Shown piece by piece: positions 11,506-18,986 of a stretch of DNA of 21,365 nucleotides. The DNA lies in NCBI GenBank assembly GCA_023406985.1, contig JAEXTK010000143.1, positions 1-21,365 of the forward strand. The letters are read 5' to 3'. A program made the translations under genes and the position numbers. The DNA is from Spirochaetota bacterium. GTDB taxonomy: Bacteria > Spirochaetota > Spirochaetia > Treponematales > Breznakiellaceae. The stretch's first letter is position 1. The number at the start of each line of letters is the position of its first letter. A model generated the notes under the pieces. That model made no database searches. It worked only from the letters and a program-made list of their open reading frames with translations, and was not told the DNA's origin.

Positions 11506-11511
11506 AGTATA
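11506..11511 (-). promoter_or_regulatory. Possible -10 box of the small membrane protein gene
   Basis: TATACT reads on the minus strand inside the AT-rich stretch GTATATACT. No convincing -35 box is found 16-18 bases upstream, where the DNA is pure GC-rich sequence, so this is a tentative call. The leader would be about 25 bases. Confidence 0.35.
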
Positions 11512-11560
11512 TACGGAGGCCCGTTCCGCGGCGAGGGGGCGGGCCGCGCACGGCGCGCCT

Positions 11561-11590
11561 CTGGCGCCTTTTCGGCGGCCGGGCTATGAT
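11561..11590 (+). promoter_or_regulatory. Promoter of the Cof-type phosphatase gene, likely leaderless transcript
   Basis: CTGGCG (11561-11566) and TATGAT (11585-11590) are 18 bases apart. The predicted transcription start is about 11597, at the ATG at 11598. No ribosome binding site precedes that codon, which agrees with a leaderless mRNA. The upstream ATG at 11586 falls inside the -10 box and so should not be transcribed. Confidence 0.5.
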
Positions 11591-11597
11591 TTCCGAC

Positions 11598-12461
11598 ATG
11601 AGCAACTCCAAGCGTAGCATCAGCGGCGCGCGGCTGGCCGCGGTGGCCATCGACCTGGACGGAACCGCCTTGCGGGGCGATTCCACGATGTCCGAGCGGA
11701 CGGTCGCGGCCCTCCGTTCCTGCGCGGACGCGGGCATCGCCGTGCTCCTCTGCACCGGCCGCAGTCCCGTGGCCGCGGAGCCCTTCCGGTCTTCCATCGG
11801 GGCGACCGGGCCCATGGTCTTCTATAACGGCGCCGCCGTGATCGACGGGGGGAAGGGCACCGTCCTGGCCGCCACCCTCTTGGCCGCCGACGTCTGCGCC
11901 TACTGCGTGGAGATCGCCCGGGAGCGGGACGTCCATTTTCACGGTTTCCTGCCCGGTGACCGGCTCGTCTACGAGCGGGAACGGCCGGAGACGGAGAAAT
12001 ACCGGAAGCGCACGGGACTTCGCGGGGAGATCCTCGACCTCCGCGCGCTCTTTGAACGGGGCGGAGCGGGCGCGAACGGCCTCATCAAGGGCATGTTCAT
12101 CGCCGAAGGATCGATCCTGGACCGCATCCAAGCCGCCTTGGACGAGCGGTTCGGCGGGCGCATCTACCGCGCCAAATCCGATCCCACCTTCCTGGAGGTC
12201 ATGGCCGCGGGCGTGTCCAAAGGCGCGGCCCTCGGCGTCGCGCTGTCGCTGCGGGGCATCGAGCGGGAAGCGACGATCGCCTTCGGGGACGCGGAGAACG
12301 ATATGCCGCTCCTCCGGGCGGCGGGCTTCGGCGTGGCCGTGGCCAACGCGGCGCAGGCGGTGCGGAACGCCGCGGACGACGTCGCGCCCTCCAACGAGGA
12401 GGACGGCGTGGCGGTCTACCTGGAACGGCTCCTGGCCGACCGCGGCGCGGCCGGTCTCTGA
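11598..12461 (+). CDS. HAD-superfamily phosphatase, Cof type
   Basis: A 287-residue cytoplasmic hydrolase of the Cof (Cof-like IIB) branch, which removes phosphate from small phosphorylated metabolites such as sugar phosphates or cofactors. All four HAD motifs are visible: motif I AIDLDGT with nucleophile D19 and acid/base D21, motif II CTGRS with T53, motif III lysine K208 in GVSKGAAL, and motif IV GDAENDM with D231 and D235. The C2-type cap lies between motifs II and III (about residues 75-195). Exact substrate cannot be told from sequence. I chose the ATG at 11598 because a -10 box overlaps the earlier in-frame ATG at 11586. The gene faces away from the small membrane protein gene, with about 120 bases between their starts. 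It is followed after 53 bases by the STAS gene and may be cotranscribed with it. Confidence 0.93.
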   Translation: MSNSKRSISGARLAAVAIDLDGTALRGDSTMSERTVAALRSCADAGIAVLLCTGRSPVAAEPFRSSIGATGPMVFYNGAAVIDGGKGTVLAATLLAADVCAYCVEIARERDVHFHGFLPGDRLVYERERPETEKYRKRTGLRGEILDLRALFERGGAGANGLIKGMFIAEGSILDRIQAALDERFGGRIYRAKSDPTFLEVMAAGVSKGAALGVALSLRGIEREATIAFGDAENDMPLLRAAGFGVAVANAAQAVRNAADDVAPSNEEDGVAVYLERLLADRGAAGL

Positions 12462-12501
12462 GCGGCGCGGGCGGTCGCGGGGCCGGGCGCTGAGCGGCGC
12501 G
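12459..12501. repeat. Direct repeat beginning at the phosphatase stop codon
   Basis: TGAGCGGCGCG occurs at 12459-12469, where its TGA is the stop codon, and again at 12491-12501, 32 bases later. The sequence between is pure G/C apart from one T. The second copy leads into the ribosome binding site of the STAS gene. Confidence 0.7.
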
Positions 12502-12514
12502 AAGGGGGCGTGAA

Positions 12515-12913
12515 ATGAGAACGGAAACCGTGGACGGGGTGACGGTCTTGATTCCCCGGGATGACCATCTGGACGCGTCGAACCGGGACGACTTCCGCGC
12601 GTCCCTGGAGGCGGCGATCGATCGCGCCGCGGCCGAGGGAAAGCGGCAGTTCGTCCTGGACCTCATGAACGTCCGCTTCGTGGATTCGTCGGGCCTCGGC
12701 GTCATGATGGCCGCCCTCAGGCGTCTCCGCGGTTCGGACTGCGACATGGTCGCGTGCAACATCGCGAAGCCGGTGAAGGTCCTCTTCGATCTGGTCCGGC
12801 TGGATCGGGTCATGAGCGTCTACGCCGATCGCGCGGCGGCCGTCGCCTCCTACGCGGCTTCGGCGCCGGGCGCGGACGGTGCGGGCGGTGCGGGCGGCGC
12901 GGGCGGTGCGTAG
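12515..12913 (+). CDS. STAS-domain anti-sigma factor antagonist (SpoIIAA/RsbV-like)
   Basis: A 132-residue single STAS domain (about residues 3-112). In partner-switching systems such a protein binds an anti-sigma or other regulatory kinase when unphosphorylated and is released when a conserved serine is phosphorylated. That site is visible as FVDSSGLGVMM, with S58 (or S59) the phospho-acceptor. The domain is followed by a purely Gly/Ala/Asp tail (119-132) produced by a 9-bp DNA repeat. AAGGGGG lies about seven bases before the ATG. Its end overlaps the start of a SpoIIE-type phosphatase gene, the expected partner that would dephosphorylate it. No sigma factor gene is in view, so the final target is unknown. 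Confidence 0.93.
   Translation: MRTETVDGVTVLIPRDDHLDASNRDDFRASLEAAIDRAAAEGKRQFVLDLMNVRFVDSSGLGVMMAALRRLRGSDCDMVACNIAKPVKVLFDLVRLDRVMSVYADRAAAVASYAASAPGADGAGGAGGAGGA
12875..12910. repeat. Four 9-bp repeats spanning the STAS end and phosphatase start
   Basis: Four consecutive 9-bp units approximating GGCGGTGCG (12875, 12884, 12893, 12902) encode the Gly/Gly/Ala tail of the STAS protein in one frame. In another they supply in-frame GTG codons at 12879, 12888 and 12906, any of which could start the phosphatase. Because the unit is a multiple of three, gain or loss of copies keeps both frames. Confidence 0.85.
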
Positions 12914-14777
12914 CCGCTCCCTCTCCCTCGTCGTCCCCTTCGTCTCCCTGGCTTTCGCGGCCCGCTCGGTCGCGGGGTTCGGCTTCTCCTACGGCTCCTT
13001 CGCGGCGGCCCTCGTGGCCGCGGCCTCCTGCCTCCTGTACGGGGCGCTTTTCGCCGCGGACGCGGCCGGATGGGGTAGGGCCGAGGCCCCGTTGCCGGCC
13101 GCCCTCGCCGCGGTCGCGAACGGTACGCCCATCGTCGCGTATTCCCTCCTCGCGCTCGCGGATGCCCTCGCCCTCGGAAGCGCGGCCGCCTTCCCGTGGC
13201 CATTGCTCATCCTGGTTTCGGCCGTCCTGGATCCCGCGTACGGCGGCGCTCGCTCGCTCTACGCGGCCGCGCTCCCCGCCGCCTGCGGCGTCGCCGCCGC
13301 GGCGGGCGCCTTCGGAGGCCCGAGCCGCCCGCAGGCCCTCCTCTCCCTGGGCCTCGCCCTGATCGCGGCGGCCTTCGCGCGAACCGCTGCCCGCGAACGG
13401 CACGAGGCGATCCTCCGCGCGGCGTCCGATCCCGTGGAGCGGGAGCGGGCCCGTTCCTCCCAGCGGGACGCGGAGGTGGAGATCGCGGCCCGCATCCAGC
13501 GGACCCTGCTCCTGGACGTGCCGGAAATTTCCTGCGCGGGACTCCGCATCGACGCCATCAGCGTGGCGTCGAGCGCGGTGGGCGGAGATTTCTACGCCTT
13601 CATGCCGTATACGCCGGCGTCGGTGGACGTCCTCGTCGGCGACGTCATGGGGAAGGGTATCCCCTCGGCCCTGCTCGGCGCGGCGATCAAGGGGGCCTTC
13701 CTCCGCGCCTCCCTCCGCCTCGTGGCGGCGCGACCCGACTCGATACCGCTTCCCGCGGATATCGTGACGGCGGTCCACGCGGAGCTCGTGCCGAAACTCA
13801 TGAGCCTGGAGAGCTACGCGACCCTCCAGTACGCGCGGATCGACGTCCGCCGCGGTCTCTTGGACTTCGTCGACTGCGGGCACACGCCCATCCTCCACTA
13901 CGATTCCACCCTCGGCGTCTGTTGGCTCGTCAAAGGGACCGACCTGCCGCTCGCCTTCAGCGCGGGCGCGGACTACGCGCGCCTTTCCGTCCCGCTCGCG
14001 GCGGGCGATCGGATCGTCTTCCACTCGGACGGCATCACCGAGGCCGCGAACGAGGGCGGCGACCTTTTCGGCGAGGCCCGGCTCGCGGACATCGTCGCTT
14101 CCAACGCGGCCGCTGAGCCGCAGGCGCTCACGCGCCGCATCCTCAACACGACCATGTACTTCGCCGCGGGGGGCGCCTTCCGCGACGACGTCACCTGCGT
14201 GGCGGTTGCGGTCGACGAGGCTCCGCCCCTGACTACGCGCGCGGCGGCGGAATTCCCTGCGGCCCTCTCGGCGCTGCCGGCGCTGCGGTCGTTCTTGGAG
14301 GACGCGCTCCGGGGGGAAGAGGAAACCTTCGCCGCCCGCGTGATCCTCGTGGCCGACGAACTCGCGAGCAACGCGATCCGGTACGGGACGCCGGAGGGGA
14401 CGGCCGCGGTTCCCGCCGAATCCTTGGGAGGCTTCGATGCCGCGGATTCGGAGGGCGATCACGCGAAGGCCGAGGACGGGGAGGGCGATCCGGGGAGGGG
14501 AGAGAACCGGGCCGCGTATCCGTTGCCGCCGCGATCGCTCCGGCTGGAATACCTCGCGGCCAGCGGATGGGTCGCGATCAGGATCGTCCACCACGGACAA
14601 GACTTCCCCTGGTACCGCGCGGCGGCGGAGCCCGCCATGGAGAGGCTCCCCTCCGGCGGCATCGGGCGCTACCTCATCGCCGCGGGGGCGGATTCGGTCC
14701 TGTACGCGGCGGCGGGCGGCGGCGCGGCCGAAGATTTGCGGCTCGCGTGCGCCGTTTTCCTTCGCCGCGGGCTTTGA
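12906..14777 (+). CDS. Membrane SpoIIE/RsbU-type PP2C phosphatase fused to a RsbW-like ATPase domain
   Basis: About 623 residues. The first 165 or so are hydrophobic with roughly five or six membrane helices, followed by a helical linker (about 165-200). The PP2C domain (about 205-440) keeps the metal-binding acids: D228 in VGGDFYAF, D246 in VGDVMGKG, D374 in FHSDGITEA and D428 in FRDDVTCVAV. A C-terminal GHKL/HATPase_c_2 domain (about 455-620) has the N-box ADELASNAIRYG (E485, N489) and PSGGIGRYLI, but the G1 box that should read DxGxG is HHGQD (562-566). An acidic insert (about 508-535) interrupts the domain. By family it dephosphorylates the neighbouring STAS protein in response to a membrane signal; whether the ATPase domain is an active kinase is doubtful. 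Start is a GTG within a 9-bp repeat; 12879 and 12888 are alternatives. Confidence 0.9.
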   Translation: MRSRSLSLVVPFVSLAFAARSVAGFGFSYGSFAAALVAAASCLLYGALFAADAAGWGRAEAPLPAALAAVANGTPIVAYSLLALADALALGSAAAFPWPLLILVSAVLDPAYGGARSLYAAALPAACGVAAAAGAFGGPSRPQALLSLGLALIAAAFARTAARERHEAILRAASDPVERERARSSQRDAEVEIAARIQRTLLLDVPEISCAGLRIDAISVASSAVGGDFYAFMPYTPASVDVLVGDVMGKGIPSALLGAAIKGAFLRASLRLVAARPDSIPLPADIVTAVHAELVPKLMSLESYATLQYARIDVRRGLLDFVDCGHTPILHYDSTLGVCWLVKGTDLPLAFSAGADYARLSVPLAAGDRIVFHSDGITEAANEGGDLFGEARLADIVASNAAAEPQALTRRILNTTMYFAAGGAFRDDVTCVAVAVDEAPPLTTRAAAEFPAALSALPALRSFLEDALRGEEETFAARVILVADELASNAIRYGTPEGTAAVPAESLGGFDAADSEGDHAKAEDGEGDPGRGENRAAYPLPPRSLRLEYLAASGWVAIRIVHHGQDFPWYRAAAEPAMERLPSGGIGRYLIAAGADSVLYAAAGGGAAEDLRLACAVFLRRGL

Positions 14778-14792
14778 CAAAAGTTCGAGGAT

Positions 14793-16250
14793 ATGACAAG
14801 CTTCCGTATGGAAGCCCGTAACATTTTCAGAAACCTCTCGCCCATCGATCATCGCTATTCCATTTCCGAGAAAACCCTGTTCGACAGCCTCGTCCCCTGG
14901 ATCTCCGAAGAGGCGGCCATCGCTTCCTGCGTGAAGGCCGAGATCGCCTTGGTGAAGGCGCACCTCGCCGTGCGGAAGACCGCCACGCCCGCCCTGCTCT
15001 CCGCCTTGGACGAGGCCGAGCGGAACATCGAACCCTCCGACGTGTACGCGGAAGAGGAGAAGACGCGGCACAACGTCCGCGCGCTCGTCAACGTCCTCAA
15101 GCAGGCGGTCCCCGCCGAGGTAGCCCCGCTCGTGCACCTCGGCGCGACGAGCGTGGACATCCTGGACACGGCCCTCGCCTGGCGCATGAAGGGCGTCACC
15201 GTGGCGGTCGTCCTGCCCCTGCTGCGCCGGCTCGAGGTTCTCCTCTGCGACCTGGCCGACCGGGAGGCCGAGACTCCGCAGGTGGGCCGCACGCACGGCC
15301 AGCACGCGGTGCCCATCACCGTGGGTTTCGCGATGGCGGAGTACGTCTCCCGCCTCGGCAAATCCATCCTGGAAATCGAAACGCGCGCCGCGGGACTCCG
15401 CGGGAAGCTCGCCGGCGCGGTGGGCGCCTACAACGCGACGAGCGTCCTGGTCCGCGATCCCGAAGACCTGGAGCGGGCCTACCTCGCGGAGTTGGGTCTG
15501 GAGCCTTCCGAGCACTCCACCCAGCTCGTGGAGCCCGAGTACCTCCTCCGCCTCCTCCTGGAGATGAACGTCGCCTTCGGCGTCCTCGCCAACCTGGCGG
15601 ACGACCTCCGGAACCTCCAGCGGTCGGAGATCGGCGAACTCCGGGAGAATTTCGGCGCCGATCAGGTGGGATCCTCCACCATGCCCCAGAAGCGGAATCC
15701 CTGGAATTCGGAGCACGTGAAGAGCCTCTGGAAGGCCTTCGCTCCCCGCGCCATGACCTTCTTCATGGACCAGATCAGCGAGCACCAGCGGGACCTCACG
15801 AACTCGGCGAGCCAGCGCTTCACGGCCGATTACGTGGCCGGTTTCTGCCAAGCCGTCTCCCGCATGACCGAGGTGGTCGAGGGGCTCGGCGTGAACCGCG
15901 AGCGCCTCATGGCGAACCTTTCGGGCGGGACCGAGGCGGGCGTGGTGGGCGGCGTGTTGGCCGAACCCGCGTACATCCTGCTGGCCGAGTCGGGCGTCTC
16001 CGACGCGCACGAGGTGATCCGCCGGATCACGCTCGCCGCGGAGCGGGACGGCCTGCCCTTCGCCGCGGCGCTCGCCCGGGAGGGGGACGTCCTCGGCCGG
16101 ATCGGGGAGAAGATGGCGGAGCTCGGCTTGGTTGCCCAGCCTTCCGCCGCCCTGGAGTTCTTTGAGCGGCCGGAGCGGTACCGCGGCTTGGCCGCGGAAA
16201 AAGCCCGCGCGCTCGCGGGAAAGTATCGTGCCCTCATGGCGCGATCGTGA
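14793..16250 (+). CDS. purB: Adenylosuccinate lyase
   Basis: A 485-residue fumarase/aspartase-superfamily lyase. PurB removes fumarate twice in purine synthesis: from SAICAR to give AICAR and from adenylosuccinate to give AMP. The family signature GSSTMPQKRNPWNSE begins at residue 293 with catalytic serine S295 in the mobile loop, and GRTHGQHAVP (166-174 region) carries the histidine H168. HLGATSVDILDTA (115-127) is the substrate-binding region. Length suits the longer PurB type (about 475-485). The context with guaB, purA and guaA strongly supports PurB over other lyases. MPQK, rather than MPYK or MPHK, is a mild departure. The start at 14793 has GAGG only two bases away; an in-frame ATG at 14808 is the alternative. 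It follows the phosphatase gene by 15 bases and ends at a terminator. Confidence 0.92.
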   Translation: MTSFRMEARNIFRNLSPIDHRYSISEKTLFDSLVPWISEEAAIASCVKAEIALVKAHLAVRKTATPALLSALDEAERNIEPSDVYAEEEKTRHNVRALVNVLKQAVPAEVAPLVHLGATSVDILDTALAWRMKGVTVAVVLPLLRRLEVLLCDLADREAETPQVGRTHGQHAVPITVGFAMAEYVSRLGKSILEIETRAAGLRGKLAGAVGAYNATSVLVRDPEDLERAYLAELGLEPSEHSTQLVEPEYLLRLLLEMNVAFGVLANLADDLRNLQRSEIGELRENFGADQVGSSTMPQKRNPWNSEHVKSLWKAFAPRAMTFFMDQISEHQRDLTNSASQRFTADYVAGFCQAVSRMTEVVEGLGVNRERLMANLSGGTEAGVVGGVLAEPAYILLAESGVSDAHEVIRRITLAAERDGLPFAAALAREGDVLGRIGEKMAELGLVAQPSAALEFFERPERYRGLAAEKARALAGKYRALMARS

Positions 16251-16254
16251 GTAC

Positions 16255-16279
16255 AGGCGCCCCCGTGGGCGCCTTTTTT
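16255..16279 (+). terminator. Terminator between purB and guaB
   Basis: A perfect 8-bp stem AGGCGCCC/GGGCGCCT (16255-16262 with 16267-16274) has a four-base loop and runs into six T residues. It sits five bases after the purB stop. Partial read-through could link purB to guaB expression. Confidence 0.9.
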
Positions 16280-16303
16280 GTAACCTCGCCGGAAATTAGT
16301 TTT

Positions 16304-16310
16304 AAGGAGA
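16304..16310 (+). promoter_or_regulatory. guaB ribosome binding site
   Basis: AAGGAGA ends four bases before the ATG at 16315, the strongest ribosome binding site of the purine cluster. The 35-base gap after the terminator contains TTGTAA (16278) and TTTAAG (16301) at 17-base spacing, but using them as a promoter would remove this site from the mRNA, so I do not assign a promoter here. Confidence 0.8.
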
Positions 16311-16314
16311 AGAT

Positions 16315-17751
16315 ATGTTCAAGGAAGCCTACTCGTACGACGACGTCCTCATCCTACCGGGCTACTCGGAGATCCTGCCGAAGGAGTGCGACGTGCGGAC
16401 GACCCTCTGCGCGGACGTGAAGCTCAACGTGCCGATCATCTCGGCCGCCATGGACACCGTCACCGAGGAGAAGCTGGCCATCTCCATCGCCCTGGAAGGG
16501 GGGGCGGGGGTCATCCACCGGAACCTCAAGCCGGAAACCCAGGCCCAACAGGTAGCCAACGTCAAGCGGTACCTCAACTGGATCATCGACTCGCCGGTGA
16601 CCGTCGGGGCGGAGGCGACCGTGAAGGACGTCAAGGCGATGATGGACCGCTTCCGGGTTTCCGGCATGCCGGTCCTGGACGACGCCGGGCGCCTCGTGGG
16701 CATCATCACCGGCCGTGACCTCCGATTCTGCACCGACGACGCGCTGTCCGTCCGCGACGTGATGACCAAGGAGCCGATCGTGGAGCAGGGCGAGCCGTCG
16801 GTGGAGAGCGCCCGAGCGAAATTCGACCAGCACCGCATCGAGAAGCTCCCGGTCGTGGACCAGGACGGCCACCTCACGGGCCTCATCACGGTGAAGGACA
16901 TGGAGAAGCACGAGCGCTTCCCGCGGGCGGCCATGGACAAGGCGGGCCGGCTCGTCGTGGGCGCCGCGGTCTCTCCCGGGGACTTCGAGGTGCGGCTTCC
17001 CCTCCTCAAGCAGGCCAAGGTGGACTTCGTGGTCCTGGATACGGCCCACGGCGACACGAAGAGCGTGATCGCCGCCGTGGCCGCCATCAAGCAGCGGTTC
17101 GGCGTGCCGGTCATCGGCGGGAACGTGGCCTCCAAGGAGGGGACGCGCCGACTCATCGAGGCGGGGGCGGACGCGATCAAGGTCGGCATCGGGCCCGGTT
17201 CCATCTGCACCACCCGCATCGTGGCGGGCGTCGGCGTGCCCCAGTTCACCGCGGTCTGGGACTGTGCCGAGGAAGCCGCCAAGTCGAACATCCCCGTGAT
17301 CGCCGACGGCGGCGTCAAATTCTCCGGCGACGTCACCAAGGCCATCGGCGCCGGGGCGAGCGTCGTCATGATCGGGAACCTCTTCGCCGGCCTCAAGGAA
17401 GCCCCCGGCCGGGAAATCATCTACGACGGTAGGATCTACAAGGAGTACCGCGGCATGGGGAGCCTCGGGGCCATCAAGGACGGGGCGGGCGACCGCTACC
17501 AGATCGCCAAGGACGAATCCCCCGTGCCGGAGGGCATCGAAGGGCGGGTGCCGTACAAGGGCGAGCTCAAGAATTTCCTCCACCAGCTCGTAGCCGGCCT
17601 CAAGAAGGGCATGGGCTACTGCGGCTGTAAAAATATCGACGAGTTGAAGAGATACCGGAATTTCTGTAAGATCACGGCCGCCGGACTCCGGGAAAGCCAT
17701 GCGCACGACGTGACCATCACCCAGGAAGCTCCGAACTATTCCCGCTCATAG
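16315..17751 (+). CDS. guaB: Inosine-5'-monophosphate dehydrogenase
   Basis: A 478-residue NAD-dependent enzyme that oxidises IMP to XMP, the committed step to GMP. The catalytic barrel is interrupted by a two-CBS (Bateman) regulatory module at about residues 92-205, the usual allosteric nucleotide-sensing insert. The catalytic loop GIGPGSICTTRIVAGVG carries C298, which forms the covalent E-XMP intermediate. VIADGGVKFSGD (328-339) and the IMP-phosphate loop VVMIGNLFAG (350-359) follow, then the flap with R394-Y395 in GDRYQ. The phosphate loop has Asn355 where Ser is usual. Length is close to the bacterial norm of about 485. The stop codon overlaps the purA ribosome binding site (TAGGAG), so guaB and purA are probably cotranscribed. 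Confidence 0.97.
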   Translation: MFKEAYSYDDVLILPGYSEILPKECDVRTTLCADVKLNVPIISAAMDTVTEEKLAISIALEGGAGVIHRNLKPETQAQQVANVKRYLNWIIDSPVTVGAEATVKDVKAMMDRFRVSGMPVLDDAGRLVGIITGRDLRFCTDDALSVRDVMTKEPIVEQGEPSVESARAKFDQHRIEKLPVVDQDGHLTGLITVKDMEKHERFPRAAMDKAGRLVVGAAVSPGDFEVRLPLLKQAKVDFVVLDTAHGDTKSVIAAVAAIKQRFGVPVIGGNVASKEGTRRLIEAGADAIKVGIGPGSICTTRIVAGVGVPQFTAVWDCAEEAAKSNIPVIADGGVKFSGDVTKAIGAGASVVMIGNLFAGLKEAPGREIIYDGRIYKEYRGMGSLGAIKDGAGDRYQIAKDESPVPEGIEGRVPYKGELKNFLHQLVAGLKKGMGYCGCKNIDELKRYRNFCKITAAGLRESHAHDVTITQEAPNYSRS

Positions 17752-17759
17752 GAGATCGC

Positions 17760-18986
17760 ATGAACGTAGTAGTAATCGGGGCCCAGTGGGGCGATGAGGG
17801 CAAGGGCAAGATCGTCGATTACCTCGCGAACGAGGCGCAGATCATCGTGCGCTTCTCCGGCGGGGCGAACGCGGGCCACACCATCGTGATCGGCACCGAG
17901 CAGTACGCCCTCCACCTCGTGCCCTCCGGCGTCCTCTATCCGGACAAGATCGTCATCCTCGGGGCGGGCATGGTCATCGACCCCGAAGCCCTGTTCGCCG
18001 AGCTCGCGATGCTCCAGGACCGGGGCGTGGACACCACGGGCCGGGTCTTCATCTCCGACCGGGCGCACCTCGTGCTCCCCCGTTACAAGGAGATCGACAA
18101 GCAGAAGGACCTCTCTCGGAAGAAGCCCATCGGCACCACCGGCCGCGGCATCGGCATGACCTACGCCATGAAGAGCGAGCGCGAGGGCATCCGCATCGCC
18201 GACCTCTCCTGGCAGGATAAAATGGACGAGCTGGAGAAGGTGGACCGCGACTTCCTGGAGCCCTACGCCGAGCGCCTCAAGGCCATGTCCATCGATCTGA
18301 CCGCCTTCATCGCCTCCCACAAGAACGCGGAGATCCTGTACGAAGGCGCCCAGGGCACCCTCCTGGACATCGACCTCGGCACCTACCCCTACGTCTCCTC
18401 CGGCATGTCCTGCGCCGCGGGCGCGGCCATCGGCGGCTGCATCGGGCCGCGGTCCATCGACAACATCCTCGGCGTCTTCAAAGCCTATTCCACCCGCGTC
18501 GGCAACGGTCCCTTCCCGAGCGAGTTCGATCCGGACGGCGAGGACGCCCTCTGCCGGTTCGTGCGCGAGACGGGCAGGGAGTACGGGGTGACCACGGGCC
18601 GGCCCCGCCGCTGCGGCTACCTGGATCTCGTGGCCCTCCGCTACGCCTGCCGCACGAACTCCATCGATTCCCTCGTGATGACGCACCTGGACGTCTACGA
18701 CACCCTGGAGGACATCCAGGCCTGCGTGGCGTACAAGATCGGCGATAAGATCGTGGAGGATTTCCCGGCCTCCATCGACGCGCTCAACGCGGCCAAGCCG
18801 GTGCTCCGCTCCTTCCCCGGCTGGAAGAAGTCGCTCAAGAACGCGAAGTCCTACCGCGATCTACCCGAGCCGGCGCGGGACTACGTGGAGTTCATCGAGC
18901 GGTACTGCGAGACGCCCATCGGCATCGTCTCCGTCGGCTACGACCGCAGGGAGACGATCATCAGGAAGAACCCGTGGACAAAATAG
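17760..18986 (+). CDS. purA: Adenylosuccinate synthetase
   Basis: A 408-residue GTP-dependent ligase joining IMP and aspartate to make adenylosuccinate, the step before PurB on the AMP branch. Motifs are complete: GAQWGDEGKGK (7-17) with catalytic D12 and the GTP loop, H40 in GANAGHT, GTTGRGIG (125-132), YEGAQGTLLDIDLGTYPYVS (from residue 194), and the aspartate-binding TTGRPRRCGY (278-287). It is slightly shorter than the common 425-430 residues, with no motif missing. GGAG lies just upstream of the ATG, eight bases after the guaB stop. The last 13 bases overlap the guaA start, so the AMP and GMP branch genes are expressed from one transcript. Confidence 0.97.
   Translation: MNVVVIGAQWGDEGKGKIVDYLANEAQIIVRFSGGANAGHTIVIGTEQYALHLVPSGVLYPDKIVILGAGMVIDPEALFAELAMLQDRGVDTTGRVFISDRAHLVLPRYKEIDKQKDLSRKKPIGTTGRGIGMTYAMKSEREGIRIADLSWQDKMDELEKVDRDFLEPYAERLKAMSIDLTAFIASHKNAEILYEGAQGTLLDIDLGTYPYVSSGMSCAAGAAIGGCIGPRSIDNILGVFKAYSTRVGNGPFPSEFDPDGEDALCRFVRETGREYGVTTGRPRRCGYLDLVALRYACRTNSIDSLVMTHLDVYDTLEDIQACVAYKIGDKIVEDFPASIDALNAAKPVLRSFPGWKKSLKNAKSYRDLPEPARDYVEFIERYCETPIGIVSVGYDRRETIIRKNPWTK

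Noticed and set aside
14774..14779. Perfect TTGACA before purB as a promoter
   Set aside because: No -10-like sequence lies 16-19 bases downstream, and the motif overlaps the preceding stop codon; it is probably chance.
12810..16010. 1066-residue minus-strand open frame
   Set aside because: It is antisense to the phosphatase and purB genes, is rich in Arg/Gly/His/Glu, and has no recognisable domain; it is a by-product of high GC content.
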